Shown: positions 47,430 through 59,371 of the stretch, piece after piece
How positions within the stretch are numbered: the first letter of the stretch is position 1
How the letters are laid out: the number at the start of each line of letters is the position of its first letter
Source: Mytilus californianus
Lineage: Eukaryota; Mollusca; Bivalvia; Mytilida; Mytilidae
DNA: 64,000 bases
Assembly: GCF_021869535.1 (NCBI RefSeq)
Contig: NW_026262690.1
Coordinates: forward strand, 68,565,995-68,629,994
Reading direction: 5' to 3'
Translations under genes and position numbers: made by a program
Notes under the pieces: model-generated
What the model saw: only the letters and a program-made list of their open reading frames with translations
Told to the model about the DNA's origin: nothing
Databases searched by the model: none

Positions 47430-47948
47430 TTACATTTCTATATAGCACCATTCCAGAGGCGCCTGCATACGGAGTTTATATCACCCAGTTGATACGATAT
47501 TCCAGGGCTTGTATTTCCTATCATGATTTTCTTGATAGAGGGTTGCTGCTCACAGAGAAGTTATTAAACCAAGAGTTCCAAGTGGTGAAATTGAAATCTT
47601 CCCTTCGTAAATTTTACGGACGCCATCACGAGTTGGTTAACCGTTATGGAATATCCGTTTCAAAGATGACAACGGATATGTTCCGATTGTCGTAGCTACA
47701 ATCCCTTCCCCTTTTCCCCGAATGTGACATACCGAATTAGACTTATCACCAGGTTTGTACTAATATGAGCAACAGGACGGGTGCCACATGTGGAGCAGGA
47801 TCTGCGTACCCTTCCGGAGCACCTGAGATCACACCCAAATTTTGGCTGGGTTCGTGTTGTTCGGTCTTTGGTTTTCTATGTTGTGTTTTGTGTACTGTTG
47901 TTTGTCTGTTTGTCTTTTTCTTATTTAGTCATGGCGTTGTCATATGAT
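47430..47948 (+). mobile_element. Reverse-transcriptase element 3' fragment in locus B
   Basis: Encodes IPEAPAYGVYITQLIRYSRA, YHDFLDRGLLLTEKLL and SLRKFYGRHHELVNRYGIS, stop at 47693-47695, then the standard tail (CATGTGGAGCAGGATCTG, GAGCACCTGAGATCAC, CATGGCGTTGTCA). Locus A lacks it at the matching site (about 12855/12985), so it arrived after the duplication or was lost from A. The RT catalytic core is absent. Confidence 0.7.
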
Positions 47949-49224
47949 ATATTAACAATTGTATATAGACATAATGATTCAATAATTAACTGCGCTGATA
48001 GTAAACGGGCGATGTTGCAAATATTTTTAAAGATTTACAATTCAATCATGTTGTATTCAACGTAAATTAAAAAAAATCTCTTCCTCTTATTTCCTGATAT
48101 ATTATTGAATAAAAGTTCTTAAAAGAAATACATATTTGAAATGAATTCAAGGAAAATCTGTGAAAAACGTTTTTTGAATTCATCATTTACAAAACAAATG
48201 TACAAAAAGTCTTCAGAATTTATACGTTGTTGCCTAAAATATTTCGGTAGTATTGATTTGAAATAGTCCTAGGTTCATCTAAAAGCTTTTAACTGGGGTT
48301 TTCGACGGAAACAGTGTCGATTTTCACTATTACCGTACATAATCTATGGGCCTTCATCGCATTAGCAATTACACTAATAAATATAATGGCTTTACAACGT
48401 TTTTATAATTTTGGAAATCAGAAATTATAAAAATTTCGGAACTTTGTTCTTTCAAATCTCAACTTTCAATGCAGCATACACCAAAAAAAACGAATTATGT
48501 AACGCCATTGTTATCTTACATAACTAAAACGGAAATCTATTTGTCAATTGGAAAGAAAAATCCATGTTCTTGTTTGGGAAGAATGAAAATTCAAAGAGTA
48601 ATTTGAGAACGTGTTAACCGATACAAATGTGCATATGTATCAACGTATATCTGTTTTAACAACTCTTATTCGATCACATTGAAATAGATAAAGTAGTAAA
48701 AAAAAAAAATTTTGGATGTTAACACACATTCGCAACACTGTTCCTTTACAGTTCATTACCAGTACGTACTGGTTTTCCTGTAAACATATTTGTACTTTTC
48801 ATTGACTATAATTTATTTTTCTTTTGCTTTTTAAAAAGTAGAATACATATAAATTTAATTTAAGTGAGTATAAAAAAAGCTCATCAAAGAGATACCAGGT
48901 TTATAATTATAATGACTTGCTGGTGCGTTCGGACGTTTAAAAAGTATACAATCGCAACGATACAATGCTGCTTCTTGAAAACCAAATTTACGCCTTACAT
49001 TAAATTTACCATCAGTGTACAATATATCAAGTATTTTTTTCTTTATATTGCGGAATCTGTATCAGTCATGTGTTGTCTTTCAGAAAAATAAAATCTAGCA
49101 GAGAAACATTTTTATCACACGGGCAGTATGAATTATATTGAAAGATAATGAAGAGTCATTAACTTCATATAAAATACATTTCGTAAATGACAAATTTATT
49201 ACATATTGTTTTTATATGTTCCAG
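47949..49224 (+). other. Intron before the last exon, locus B
   Basis: Matches locus A 12985-14773 apart from the tandem-unit element, which survives here only as a trace near 48298-48360. Confidence 0.6.
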
Positions 49225-49607
49225 GTATTTTATTTCTCCTGGCAGGAGTTTTTACATTGATCTCAAACAACTGGAGAATTCCAACAAAAGAGGTAGTTGT
49301 GGTATCAGTAGAGAATCTCAAAGATCCTGCATTTAGCATACGGAATGATGAACTGCATCCTGACGCTAGCAAATCGGTGGAAATAAATCAAATATGTCAT
49401 TCGAAAGACGTTATAAGCGAATACAGTGATGTTGCTGAAAAAATGCTGACGAAGTGTGTTGACATGAAATCGTCGTACGAAAAATCAAAACATAATCTAA
49501 GAAACGGTTATAAGGCAGTTGATATACTACCTAATACGTCTGATAATGACCATATACTGCAACAGGATCTTAGTACAGATGAATGTACTTCTATTAATGT
49601 TCAATAA
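49225..49607 (+). CDS. MCT-like last exon, locus B (intact)
   Basis: Starts after ATGTTCCAG. Encodes GILFLLAGVFTLISNNWR (TM12) and a cytoplasmic tail of about 110 residues with VENLKDPAFSIRND, DELHPD, MLTKCVDMKSS and STDECTSINVQ, ending TAA at 49605-49607. The LKDPxF block is shared with locus C, the rest of the tail much less. The stop overlaps an AATAAA hexamer. It is the undamaged version of the exon deleted in locus A. Confidence 0.88.
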
Positions 49608-51189
49608 ATTTAAGTGAAAAGTGACTTATGTATGTCTTTTATCAGCATTGTGAATGACCTTTTTGTGCTTTTTGTTAATGCACATATCAAAAGTTTTGAA
49701 TTAAGATTTCTATTCACTGATTTCCTGAACTGAGGAATCACCTTTGTTTTTGTTTGCACTTTATTTTTTACTTCATGTATTCATCGTTTTTTGCTGAACT
49801 GTAACACACCTCCCCCCCCCCCCCCCCAAAAAAAAAAACAACAAAAAACAAAACGCAAGCGAGTTGCGTGTCTCCTTTCAAACATCTTTTGTAGAGAAAC
49901 ATTCGTGCTTGACTTGAACTGCAAAAAACATAGTTGTATTGTAATCTATTTGATTTCAATTTACATTTGAACATTTAACTTAATTCAATCTATCCTAATA
50001 CTAATCCTAAAACTTTGTGAAGTTGCAGACGCAGTTGGTATTCGAGTTACCATTCTTGATACAGTTTCTATATAGGTAGGTCTGCGATTTCAGAAAATCA
50101 AACTTCGGAAAGGTCATGTGGCCCAGTGAATCAATAACATTTGTGACGTCAGTATTTCGTCTGCATTACCGTTCAGAGAGTCTAAGAAGAATAAGCAGAC
50201 ATTTTGTGGCAGAGTATAATTCTAGGTTTTGTATAAATATTTATATTTGGTAATGTGAGAAAAACCCACGTTCCAACCTCTTGATTTGAAAATGTGTGTA
50301 TTTTGTCGATATACTGCTGCTGTTTTGATTTATTTTTTCAGGTTTTAATGGTCAGAACAAGATTTCAGTTGTACCCCATGTTGTATGATGATTCGTCATA
50401 GCTCACCAAGTGTGTAGAAATTCCAAGATGACTCAAGAAGAGACTTATTTGCAATATTCCGTTCACATTTTGAGCGTTATTCTACACCTTTTCTAAGGAC
50501 TAAATCTTTAAATTATTATGACACAGAAGCATTGGATCAATGAAAATTTTCATTCTCTTAGAATTCAACTAATGTTTTGAAGGACCATCTTAAGCAGATT
50601 GGCGGGAAAGCGACACAACACAAACAATCTTGCACCATGTTCACATAATGGACTATGATATCGGTTACTGAGCTTCTGTTTCCAGGGCCAGTATACTTAA
50701 AGTCAATGTCAATATTCATAAATGAACAGTAATGATAAAGTGCTCTTTTTGTACAGATCGTTCTTAATGATAATTCTTGATCCATGCTAATGTTATAATT
50801 GATCAATCGTGATCCATGCTAATCTCCTTTCAAACATATTTTGTAGAGAAACAATCGTGCTTGACTTGAGCCTGCAAAACACATGGTTGTATTGTAATCT
50901 ATTTGATTTAAATTTACATTTGAACATTTTACTTTTTTAAAAGTATCATATCAGGGGATTGATATAGTGTATAATTGACATGTCAAATGATTAGTCATCA
51001 TGCAATAGTAAAATGGTAAATGTCTTGCGTCGAACCATAATACATGACCAGTTATAAATCATCTGTACATGTAATTTCCCTTACGTGAAAATTTGAAATG
51101 AAAAAAAAACTGTTTTGCAAGACAATGGATAGAAAGGATTGTTTCCAGAAGAAACAACACATACAAATATATTCACAAATTAAAAGGCA
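49608..51189 (+). other. 3' flank of locus B
   Basis: A 16-base C run followed by an A-rich stretch at 49812-49856. A CTTTCAAACAT/TTGTAGAGAAAC block occurs twice (49876 and 50826). No gene. Confidence 0.5.
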
Positions 51190-51560
51190 CATCATACAAC
51201 TACTAAAGCATAAACAACATTAACCCTTTTAAAATGAAACTAGGGTAAACTCAGATGCTTAAAAAGAGTGAAAAGTTCCTGCTCTTCTAGTATTAATCAT
51301 ATAATTTAATAACCCGTGAAAAGTTGCATTCGGCAGTTCACAATAGAGGAAAAGAGGACGGATTGTTACTACAGCAAATTACATATATCAATCATTTGTG
51401 AGTGATATTATCCAAAAGATGGTGGCGTTCGTAAAACTATCGAAGTAAATAAAACATTACTTGATTGAATGATCATACAAGGTTTTCGTTTCCTATCATG
51501 GTTATCTTGATAAAAGGTTGCTTCTAACAAAGAAAACATTGAACCAAATGTTTCTCATGA
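51190..51560. mobile_element. Old rearranged reverse-transcriptase remnant, locus B
   Basis: Same inverted two-piece layout as 17045-17600: a decayed minus-strand tail (GTTCCTGCTCTTC, GGCGTTCGTAAAA) followed by a plus-strand coding piece (TCCTATCATGGTTATCTTGA). Homology to locus A continues to about 51950. Confidence 0.55.
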
Positions 51561-52619
51561 TAAAGTTGTATGTATATTTTTGGACACTGAACTACGTTTA
51601 TCATTAGACTAATTTGTTCTCCCAAATATTTATCGTTTAAATGTTGATCAATGGGGAAAGTGGGGAGTAAGCTTGGACGACTAATAAACCAAACAAAATT
51701 TTACATCTCATCCAAAGAAGATAAATGTGCCGCTTAAGATATAGTTGTTAACTTATATGTCAGTTGGTCTCTGGTGGAGAGTGGTCTCATTAGCAATCAT
51801 ACCACATCTTCTTATTTTTACGTTTAAAATATTTTTTCAGAAAATTCTTCCGGCATGGCTATATTTTGTCTTCAGATATTATAATCACCAAAACCACTAT
51901 TTAGGGGAATTGATTTTTCTCGATCTCCAAAGCATTGCAAAATCTCTAATTTTTGCTGATAGCTATAAGATAGAAATACTAGTATCGGCACATTCAGTTC
52001 TTATCATTATTATCATTATTTGAATTGATTATAACTATGATAGTACAAGTTTTATTAATATTATTTACTTTTGTACTTATGAAGTTAATAATTCCAATTA
52101 CTTGAACTAAAATCGGACACCGGTTTAATTAAAAAAAAAAAACGGACAGAAATATTAATTGCACAAGAGGTCATAGATTAAAGGAAATGTCACCAGTTTG
52201 AGATTGAGCTGAGTCTAGCAGAGATTGATCAACTTTGTGTTTATTTTGTCGATATAGTAGACATACCTGTTAGTATCATGTCAAGAGCATCAATCTGCCT
52301 AATGTCTTTACCTGTTGTACTGAATATTTTCATTCACCTTTTTGCTATTGACCATTTTGACATTACGAATAGTTATGTACATTCAAATGTATATGTAAAA
52401 TATCAGCTTGGTAAAATTTGTCAAAGTGGGATAAGAAAGATTTGTAAAATATCAAAGAAATAGTAGCTTCAAGCATATCTATCAAGGCACTGGGCATATG
52501 AAATTCAGATGTTGGATGTCAGAAAAAAATGTTACCAACATAAGAAATGGGAACTAAAATACAATGTTCATGCATATAATTATGGACGTTATTCCTTTTC
52601 ATACAACAACATAAAGGTA
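51561..52619. other. Intergenic DNA between loci B and C
   Basis: Includes an F4 tail fragment (51755-51815). No gene supported. Confidence 0.45.
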
Positions 52620-53185
52620 CGTTGACAAGAAAAAAGAGAGGCGAAAGATACCAAATGGACATTCAAACTCATAAGTCGAAAATAAACTGACAACGCCATG
52701 GCTAAAAGAGAAAAAGACAAACAGACAAACAATAGTTCACAAAACACAACATAGAAAACTAAAGACTGAGCAACACGAACACCACCAAAAACTGGGGGTG
52801 ATCTCAGGTGCTCCGGGAGGGTAAGCAAATCCTGTTCCGAATGTGGCACCCGTCGTGTTGCTTAAGTTAGTACAAAACCGGTAAAAAGTCTAATTCGGTA
52901 GGTCACATTCGGGAAAAGGGGACAGGATTGTAGTTACGACATTAGGAGCATATCCGCTATCATCTGTGAAACGGATATTCCGTAACGGTCAACCAACTCG
53001 TGATGGCGTCCGTAAAATTTACGAAGGGACGATTTTAACTTCACTACTTGGAACTCTTGATTTAATAGCTTCCTTGTGAGCAGCAACCTTCGACCAAGGA
53101 AATCATGATAGGAAATACAAGCCCTGGAGTATCATATCAACTGGGAGATATATACTCCGTATGCAGGCGCTGCTGGAATGTCATA
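52620..53185 (-). mobile_element. Reverse-transcriptase element 3' fragment beside locus C
   Basis: Minus-strand copy starting at ACATTCCAGCAGCGCC (IPAAPAYG coding), through YHDFL and KFYGRHHELV coding sequence, to the tail ending GTATCTTTCGCCTCTC. Its 5' truncation is within about 30 nt of that of the 47.43-kb copy. It begins only about 90 bases past the locus C stop codon, so it probably lies in that gene's 3'UTR or flank. Confidence 0.7.
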
Positions 53186-53272
53186 ACTAACTTTTATGAA
53201 TTTTGCTGCAAATTAATAAAGAATCATTAATAATGTCTCACTTCATTTTAATCTAAATTCTTATTGTGCACA

Positions 53273-53535
53273 CTATTCTGTTAAAGGAGTCTGTTCATTT
53301 GTTTTATCATCTGCAACATAATTTTGATGTGCATCTTTTTCCTTATTACAAATTGGTGTTTGTTCCGGAAGAACTTCTACGGATACGTTCAAATTATGTA
53401 ACAACTTTTCATCAAATATTTTAAAATTTGGATCTTTTAAATTGTCCAACGAAATAGTAACCTCGTGTTCATTGAGTTGACTTCTGAATAAAGTTGTACC
53501 AATCGTAAACATGGCTGATAGGAGGAAGAGACAAC
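53273..53535 (-). CDS. MCT-like locus C last exon
   Basis: After TATTTTCCAG it encodes GCLFLLSAMFTIGTTLFR (TM12) and a tail with LDNLKDPNFKIFDEK and NEQTPLTE, ending TAG. The tail is shorter than in locus B and shares with it mainly the LKDPxF block. Confidence 0.85.
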
Positions 53536-54100
53536 CTGGAAAATAAGAATATGACAAACCTTCAGAGATTGTAATTCTTCACTATCAAAATACTCAACTA
53601 ACCAGGGTTTCAATCGAATCAATCATTTTAAAAACTGAATTCGATTTTATAGTTTTATTTTTATCGGCGTCTTACATAAACGAATGCATCTATTTTACTG
53701 CAGAAGACACGGGTTTTAATGGAATGATCTTAATTGACTCAAACAATTTGAAAAGCAAAATAGGGGAAAAAATTATTAACAAATAATAAGAATCATGTGA
53801 GATAAAGTTTACCTGAGGTTGTTGCACCCTAAGTTTTAATGCAATACCCATTAATGATAAGCTGAAAATTTAGAATGTAGCTACTGGGAAAACGGTTCCC
53901 AGGGAGAAGTACAAAGACGTGAACTGATGTAGATGATCAGCTTAATCTATGCTTTTATTCACACAAAAACTAAAATAAATGGTTTTGAATTCATTTAAAA
54001 ACTTTGAACTTTAGACCTAAAGATAGCTTTAGAAGGTTGATTTTCTCTTTGCAAGATTATAGATTATTCGCGTGAATCGTCTATTAATGCTATGACTTAC

Positions 54101-54133
54101 CATGTTTGCTTAAATTCGTATATGTATTAATAT
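54101..54133 (-). CDS. MCT-like locus C microexon (33 nt)
   Basis: Lies between CTACAATTAG and a perfect donor GTAAGT. Phase 1 at both ends. Adds DINTYTNLSKHG between GPPIS and CLFLLSAM, the place of the extracellular loop before TM12 in SLC16 carriers. Found by combining the phase rule with the NTxSQQ units of loci A and B; no transcript evidence. Confidence 0.65.
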
Positions 54134-55063
54134 CTAATTGTAGCCGATACTCATAGTTAGCATGAGCATTTCGCTTGTAAGAGTATCAATAGGTGCCAGG
54201 GATATTCTGAGAGTTAGCCAAACGCAAATGCCCTAAATCATTGCATTTCTTTTAGTTTTATTTGTATTCTAATAAAGTATTCTAATAAATTATAAGGATG
54301 CAATTTGTTATATTATGCAGATATCGATTCCATCACTGCATCAAGTGTGTTACGATATTTTTCTACTCGAGACAGTTGAATTTTAAAATTTAAAACGCAA
54401 AGCTTGCCGAGCTTTTTAAATATTTAAAATTTAACTGTTGAGAGTAGAGAAATATCGTAAAACACGAGATATAGTGGTGGAATCTGTTTTTGTAATGTTT
54501 TATTTTACGATATCTTAGCAAAGTGTATCCTTCCTTTTCAAAGATTTGCAGAAAGTTTTGCTCTTTATATGTGACGTCATCAGACATGGTCGCCTTTTTT
54601 CATGACGTCACAATAGCAAATTCAGAAGAAATCAAGAAAATTTGACGTCATAATTGAATTTCGACAAATTATTTGCCTAGAACAAAGTTTTCTCTAGAGA
54701 TGAGAAATATTTTTCTCACACCGATCGAGAAATGTGAAAATAGCATAAAAATTAGAGAATAGATTATCCGTCACAATGGTTGACAATATAAGGTAAATTA
54801 AAAACAAACCAAACTTTTTTACCACATAAATACAGGCTTTCTTTGTATTCTCCTCTGTAGTCTAAAATCAAACCTGTAAAGAGATTGATAGTTGAGTTGT
54901 GTTTAAAAAACTAGACCCAATATCCTTTCAAAATAGTAATATCTTATCCAATATAGTAAATTAGACAATAGTTTACCAATGTTTGAATTAGATTTATCCA
55001 ATAAACAAGATTCTTCGGGATTTAATTTTACCTAAATGATCATATGACGAGTCATATACATAC
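54134..55063 (-). other. Intron, locus C
   Basis: AT-rich; no gene or repeat array recognised. Confidence 0.5.
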
Positions 55064-55864
55064 CAGATATTGGTGGTCCTGCAAGATATCCTACTCCACC
55101 AATGAAAAATAAAGTACCGACTCCACTGGCAACCTTTTTTGCCCCAAGTAGATCCATACACAACGGACTAATCATTGTGCTCAAGCCACCAGAGTATAAT
55201 CCAAATATAACAGCAAATATGACTTGTCCTGAATATTTGTCAGAATATAAGGGAAAGAATGCAGTTGCTAAGGCTAGTATGCCATTACATCCAAAGTTTA
55301 ACAAAACTGGATTTAAATCATTATAACCGACTGAAAAACCCGATATTAGCCTTCCGATAGCCGATGCTATACCAACGTATATCATAAGGAATGCAGCTGC
55401 TTCATTTGTAGTTCCTTGGATTATTGCGTAATTTATTAAATGTAGCATAAGTATAGAGAAAGCCATACTCCATAAGCAATAGTGAACACAACAACACATA
55501 AAAGTTTTATCTAAAAAAATGTTAATATGAAGAAAGTTCTGTAAATCGTAATTTATACAGCATTGTCGTTTAGGTGTTGTATCTTTGTTGTAATTTAATT
55601 TGGATTCTCTTTTATGTTTATGTTCTTAGTCAGAGGGAAACATCAACGCGCCAATGACCATATTGTTTCCTCCGAGTCCAGCTAAGAACAGGAAAGTGCC
55701 TTGAAGTCCATATTCCATGATAAGATATTGCACCAAAGGACCTGTTATAAATGTTCCAAAACCAGCTCCACTCATTACTATACCTATTGCAACACCATAC
55801 TTTTTGTGGAAAAAATATGCAATAACAGTTATGGCGGAAATCGTACTCATACCAACGCCAATAC
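55064..55864 (-). pseudogene. MCT-like locus C exon 3 with a premature stop
   Basis: 801 nt between TTTTATAG and G|GTATGT. Encodes GIGVGMSTISAITVIAYFF, KKYGVAIGIVMSGAGFG, QYLIMEYGLQGTFLFL, then MFPSD-stop, then EHKHKRESKLNYN and TM7-TM11 to GPPISG with no other break. The sequence beyond the stop aligns with the cytoplasmic loop between TM6 and TM7 of the other copies, so the stop is not an exon end. Confidence 0.88.
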
Positions 55865-58480
55865 CTATAAAACATATTCAAGTAGATGATACAATAAACT
55901 GACATATATTTCGTACTGAAAGTATATTACATCAATAACATGAACTTAATGAAACCAAAAAATGAATAACATAATGTCATTGTGCTGATATAGAATGTTT
56001 AATTTTTAAATCTAAACAGATTATTGTTTGTGTAGAACATAGCTCGATGTGCAACATTAACATGCTTTCAAAATTAAAGCTTTGGTTTCATTGGTATAAA
56101 TGTAATCTTTATTTTCATTGGTATTAGTTTTCTATTTCTGTAGACTGACTATTCATTAACCTGATTTTACAAAACGGGCGTTCTTATGTCCAAAACTTAC
56201 CATTTCATCCGGATTTTCCGGTTCGAATTCGTTCGGCTTTTATGATGTTTAACATATCAATGAGAAACATTTATGAGTTTTGTTTCATTAACCAAGTAAC
56301 TTGGGAAGTCCCCTTTAGTTTTGTTGAACCTGAAATATCTTTTCCGATAACTAACTATCGGAACTTGTAGTTCATTGGTTGTCGTTGGTTGTTGTCTACT
56401 GTATTTAGTTTTAGTTTATTTTTTTGGCATAAACATACCGTAAATTTTTCCTAATGAACTGTCACAATTTGCCATTCCGAGCCTCTTGTAGCTTACGGTA
56501 TGGGTATTTGGTCATTATTAAAGACCGGACGATGACCTATATTTGCTTATATACGTTATTTGATACTTTTGATAATCATTTTTTTTATTAAAATAAACTC
56601 TGCTTACAAGTAGCAACAGCAGGTACACATAACCAGTATTTGAATGTGACAAAACAATCGGCTGATGATTATATTTCTCTTCCTCGAATGAGATGAATAT
56701 GTCTAAAATCAGTTTACACTGGATGAAATGCAGAAGTATAAAGTATCTTGGCGAGTCAAGATAAAATGGAAAGAACCTCTTTATTTTCCCTAAGTAATTA
56801 GGTTAAACGTGCATGACATGTTTGATATGTAAAATAAGGAAGTAGAATCAGGTTATGATTTGTTCCTCAGCTAATAAGCGACAGAAATCTGTTTCAGCAT
56901 TAATTTCACAATTGTAAGACAAATTTTTGTACGTCTAGACGGATTAAATTACACCGATGGCATTAGTTTTTAATTTATTTCGAGAACCGTTGGTGTACTC
57001 TATCTCTATTACTGTTTCTTTTTATTATTTCATTCATCCAGCCAAACAGTGGATATAATTGATAAAAAAAGACCCACTAAAAATTGGAAGAAGCTAGTGT
57101 TGCCTAGGTGGCCTATTCTTTGATTTGATTGCGAACAAACGATTGTTCAGCAATGATCATAAGAATGAAGTTCACTTATGTCTAAAGAGAACCACCACCT
57201 CCCACAATTTTTGTAACATTTGACATAATCAAGCTTTATATTTTAAAAGATTTTGTGGTTACATCTCCAATTCGAACCAAGTGACACATTTAAATATAAA
57301 TGCCGGAAGTCTTACTTCGAAAATTATATGTTAAGATTTAAAAAAAAAAACATGTATCAAAGATTCATTTATGATCATAAATAAATAAATTAAAAAATAA
57401 GAGATGTGGTATGATTGCGAATGAAACATATATCTACTAGATTTAGAGATAACTGTATTGTATTTGAAGCTTTGCGGACGTCCATCGGTAGTTTTACTAT
57501 CGCAAATTTAGTTTACCTGGCGACTCGTAGGATGTGAACTTCTATAGAGCAATGTACGAACTTCAACAATGAATACGTTAAGATTTTAAAAACATGCATG
57601 TAACACAGTTTCAATTATGATACTAGATAAACAAATTAAAAAATAAGAGATCTGGTATGATTGCGAATGAGACATATATCTACTAGAGATCAAAGGACAA
57701 GGATGAAAACTACTATAGAGCAATTTACTGCCTTCAACAATGTATATACATACTGAATAATACAAAACAAACTCTGTATTGAATGGTCATTTTATCAATA
57801 TGATAAATTTGGAACTTAGAATTTATCTTAGGAAATTGTTATCAGGAAATTTTTATTAACTGAGTAGAGAATTTTCTCACAAAAAAATCTATCCCTTCTA
57901 GATTGAACTCCCTTATATTGAGCACGTTTATAAGAAAACATTCTGGCAAAAAGTGATATCGAAAAGAAAGGAACCCATAAACTCAGAGTTATCATATTGT
58001 ATTATCCTTTCTATTATTTTCTTAACAGAACAAAACTTAATAAAAAATTAAGATATAAACTGAGAAAAATTGCAAATAATTGAACTGCCTACAAGTAGAT
58101 GCTCATCATAAATAAAAAAAAGATAAAATAAAAAAAAAACATACAAGGTAAAGTATGATTGTTTTGGGATTATTATTTTCAGATGGATTAAGAGAGGTGA
58201 TTTTATAATTATTTAGGTAAAATGTAAAACAAATATATAATATGAGATATCAAATTCATTCTCTCAGAGTAAGGACAGTAGGCGTATTCAGTTTTGGTGA
58301 GTAATCCTTCACAAAATATTTTGGAATTTCATGAGCGGTTCTGTTCAATGTATATTGGATACTTGGAAGGAATATATTCTTCTTTTTTATGACTGAAAAC
58401 TCTTGCCTTTAAAACCTGGTGATAGGTTTTGTTTTAGGAAACATTCAGTCATATGTATTGGGTAACTTATTCCTACTTAC
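55865..58480 (-). other. Intron 2 of locus C
   Basis: Contains a decayed F4 repeat (56340-56560) and a direct repeat of about 120 bp (57330-57450 and 57568-57690) sharing GTTAAGATTT, AATTAAAAAATAAGAGAT and GGTATGATTGCGAATGA blocks. No gene. Confidence 0.55.
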
Positions 58481-58627
58481 CTGCAACACATCCATATGTA
58501 ACAAGTAAATAGTTAAGATTGACAGCAGCAAAAAAACTCAGTCCAAATCCGACCAATGTTACAACTCCTCCAAACATCACGGCCACTCGACAGCTGAATG
58601 CATTTATTACGATGCTAGAAAAAGGAC
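58481..58627 (-). CDS. MCT-like locus C exon 2
   Basis: 147 nt between GTATACAG and G|GTAAGT, phase 1. Encodes GPFSSIVINAFSCRVAVMFG through FFAAVNLNYLLVTYGCVAG, colinear with locus B exon 2. Confidence 0.88.
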
Positions 58628-59157
58628 CTGTATACAATTAAATCAAGTTATCAAGAACTCCTATTGGGCAAATTGATAAATGATAAATAACGCCCTGTTT
58701 TGAAGAAGACGTGTCATTGGTTTTTTTTTCAACTGACTTTTCGAATAAATGGGAAAGATATAATTTTCACTTATTGTGGTCGATTTCACAGCAATAGAGG
58801 TATATACGTTATATACTCCAGCAAGGTAATAAGGCAAAACCAACTTGAAATTATCAAATGGCAAACAAGTGTATAGCAAAAACCAACTTTAAATAATGTA
58901 AGGTTACAACTCTTTCAAGAAAATTTGACCATACATGGATTGGCTTTTCTGTCTAGACATTTTTGTTTTAGGCACAAAACGATACATATTTTCGAAACTT
59001 TTTTTTCACGAGCGTATTTAAAGAACGATATACCAGAAACAAGTGTTGTACGTACGAAAATCGTACAATTTGGTTGGTTTGTTTGTTTGTTTGTTTGTTT
59101 GTTTTGTGTTTTGTTACTGACTGATGTGCAACTTATTGTTTTGCTTTAACAACTTAC

Positions 59158-59371
59158 CAGCAAATGAGAAAAGACAGCTGTATATTGATCCAATCAATGA
59201 TGTGTAAGCATTGTCCTCTTCAAATTTCTCCAGGAGAGCAACATGCAGGACTCCGGTGCAATGAAGGAGTATTGAATTAATCATAATGGTTCCCGTTGCA
59301 GCAATCATTATTACCCAAGCCCAACCTTGATCCAAATCTTTGTTCCGCTGATCGTTGTATTTCTGGACCAT
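59158..59371 (-). CDS. MCT-like locus C exon 1
   Basis: 214 nt starting MVQKYNDQRNKDLDQGWAW and ending SCLFSFAG at G|GTAAGT. Start chosen by colinearity with loci A and B, which have ATG at the same alignment position. Confidence 0.87.

Larger units (their letters stand above)
28075..49607 (+). pseudogene. MCT-like locus B: SLC16-family gene split by an 11.8-kb insertion
   Basis: Exons: 28075-28288, 31437-31583, 33499-33680 (front of exon 3), 45438-46058 (rest of exon 3), microexon 46618-46641, last exon 49225-49607. Without the insertion and one missing base, the spliced frame would be 1572 nt (523 residues), a normal length for SLC16 carriers. Lesions: the insertion in exon 3 after ...GAFLVL, a 1-bp deletion near 45660, and loss of the microexon donor. 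Exons 1, 2 and 6 are open. A tandem paralogue of locus A, shown by matching introns and 3' flanks. The assignment to SLC16 is strong at family level; transport substrate unknown. Confidence 0.85.
53273..59371 (-). pseudogene. MCT-like locus C: near-complete SLC16-family gene with one stop codon
   Basis: Five exons on the minus strand: 59371-59158, 58627-58481, 55864-55064, 54133-54101 and 53535-53273. All introns are GT/AG and phase 1; the spliced length is 1458 nt (486 codons including the final stop). The frame is open except for TAA at 55628-55626 (codon 200), where the plus-strand copies have Leu (SDLEN). Family evidence: DQGWAW in TM1, CR and GG in TM3, YFFHKKYGVAIGIVMSGAG in TM4-5, ASAIGRLISG in TM8 and GPPISG in TM11. 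It is the most diverged copy in the cluster and the best candidate for a recently lost or polymorphic gene. Substrate unknown. Confidence 0.85.
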
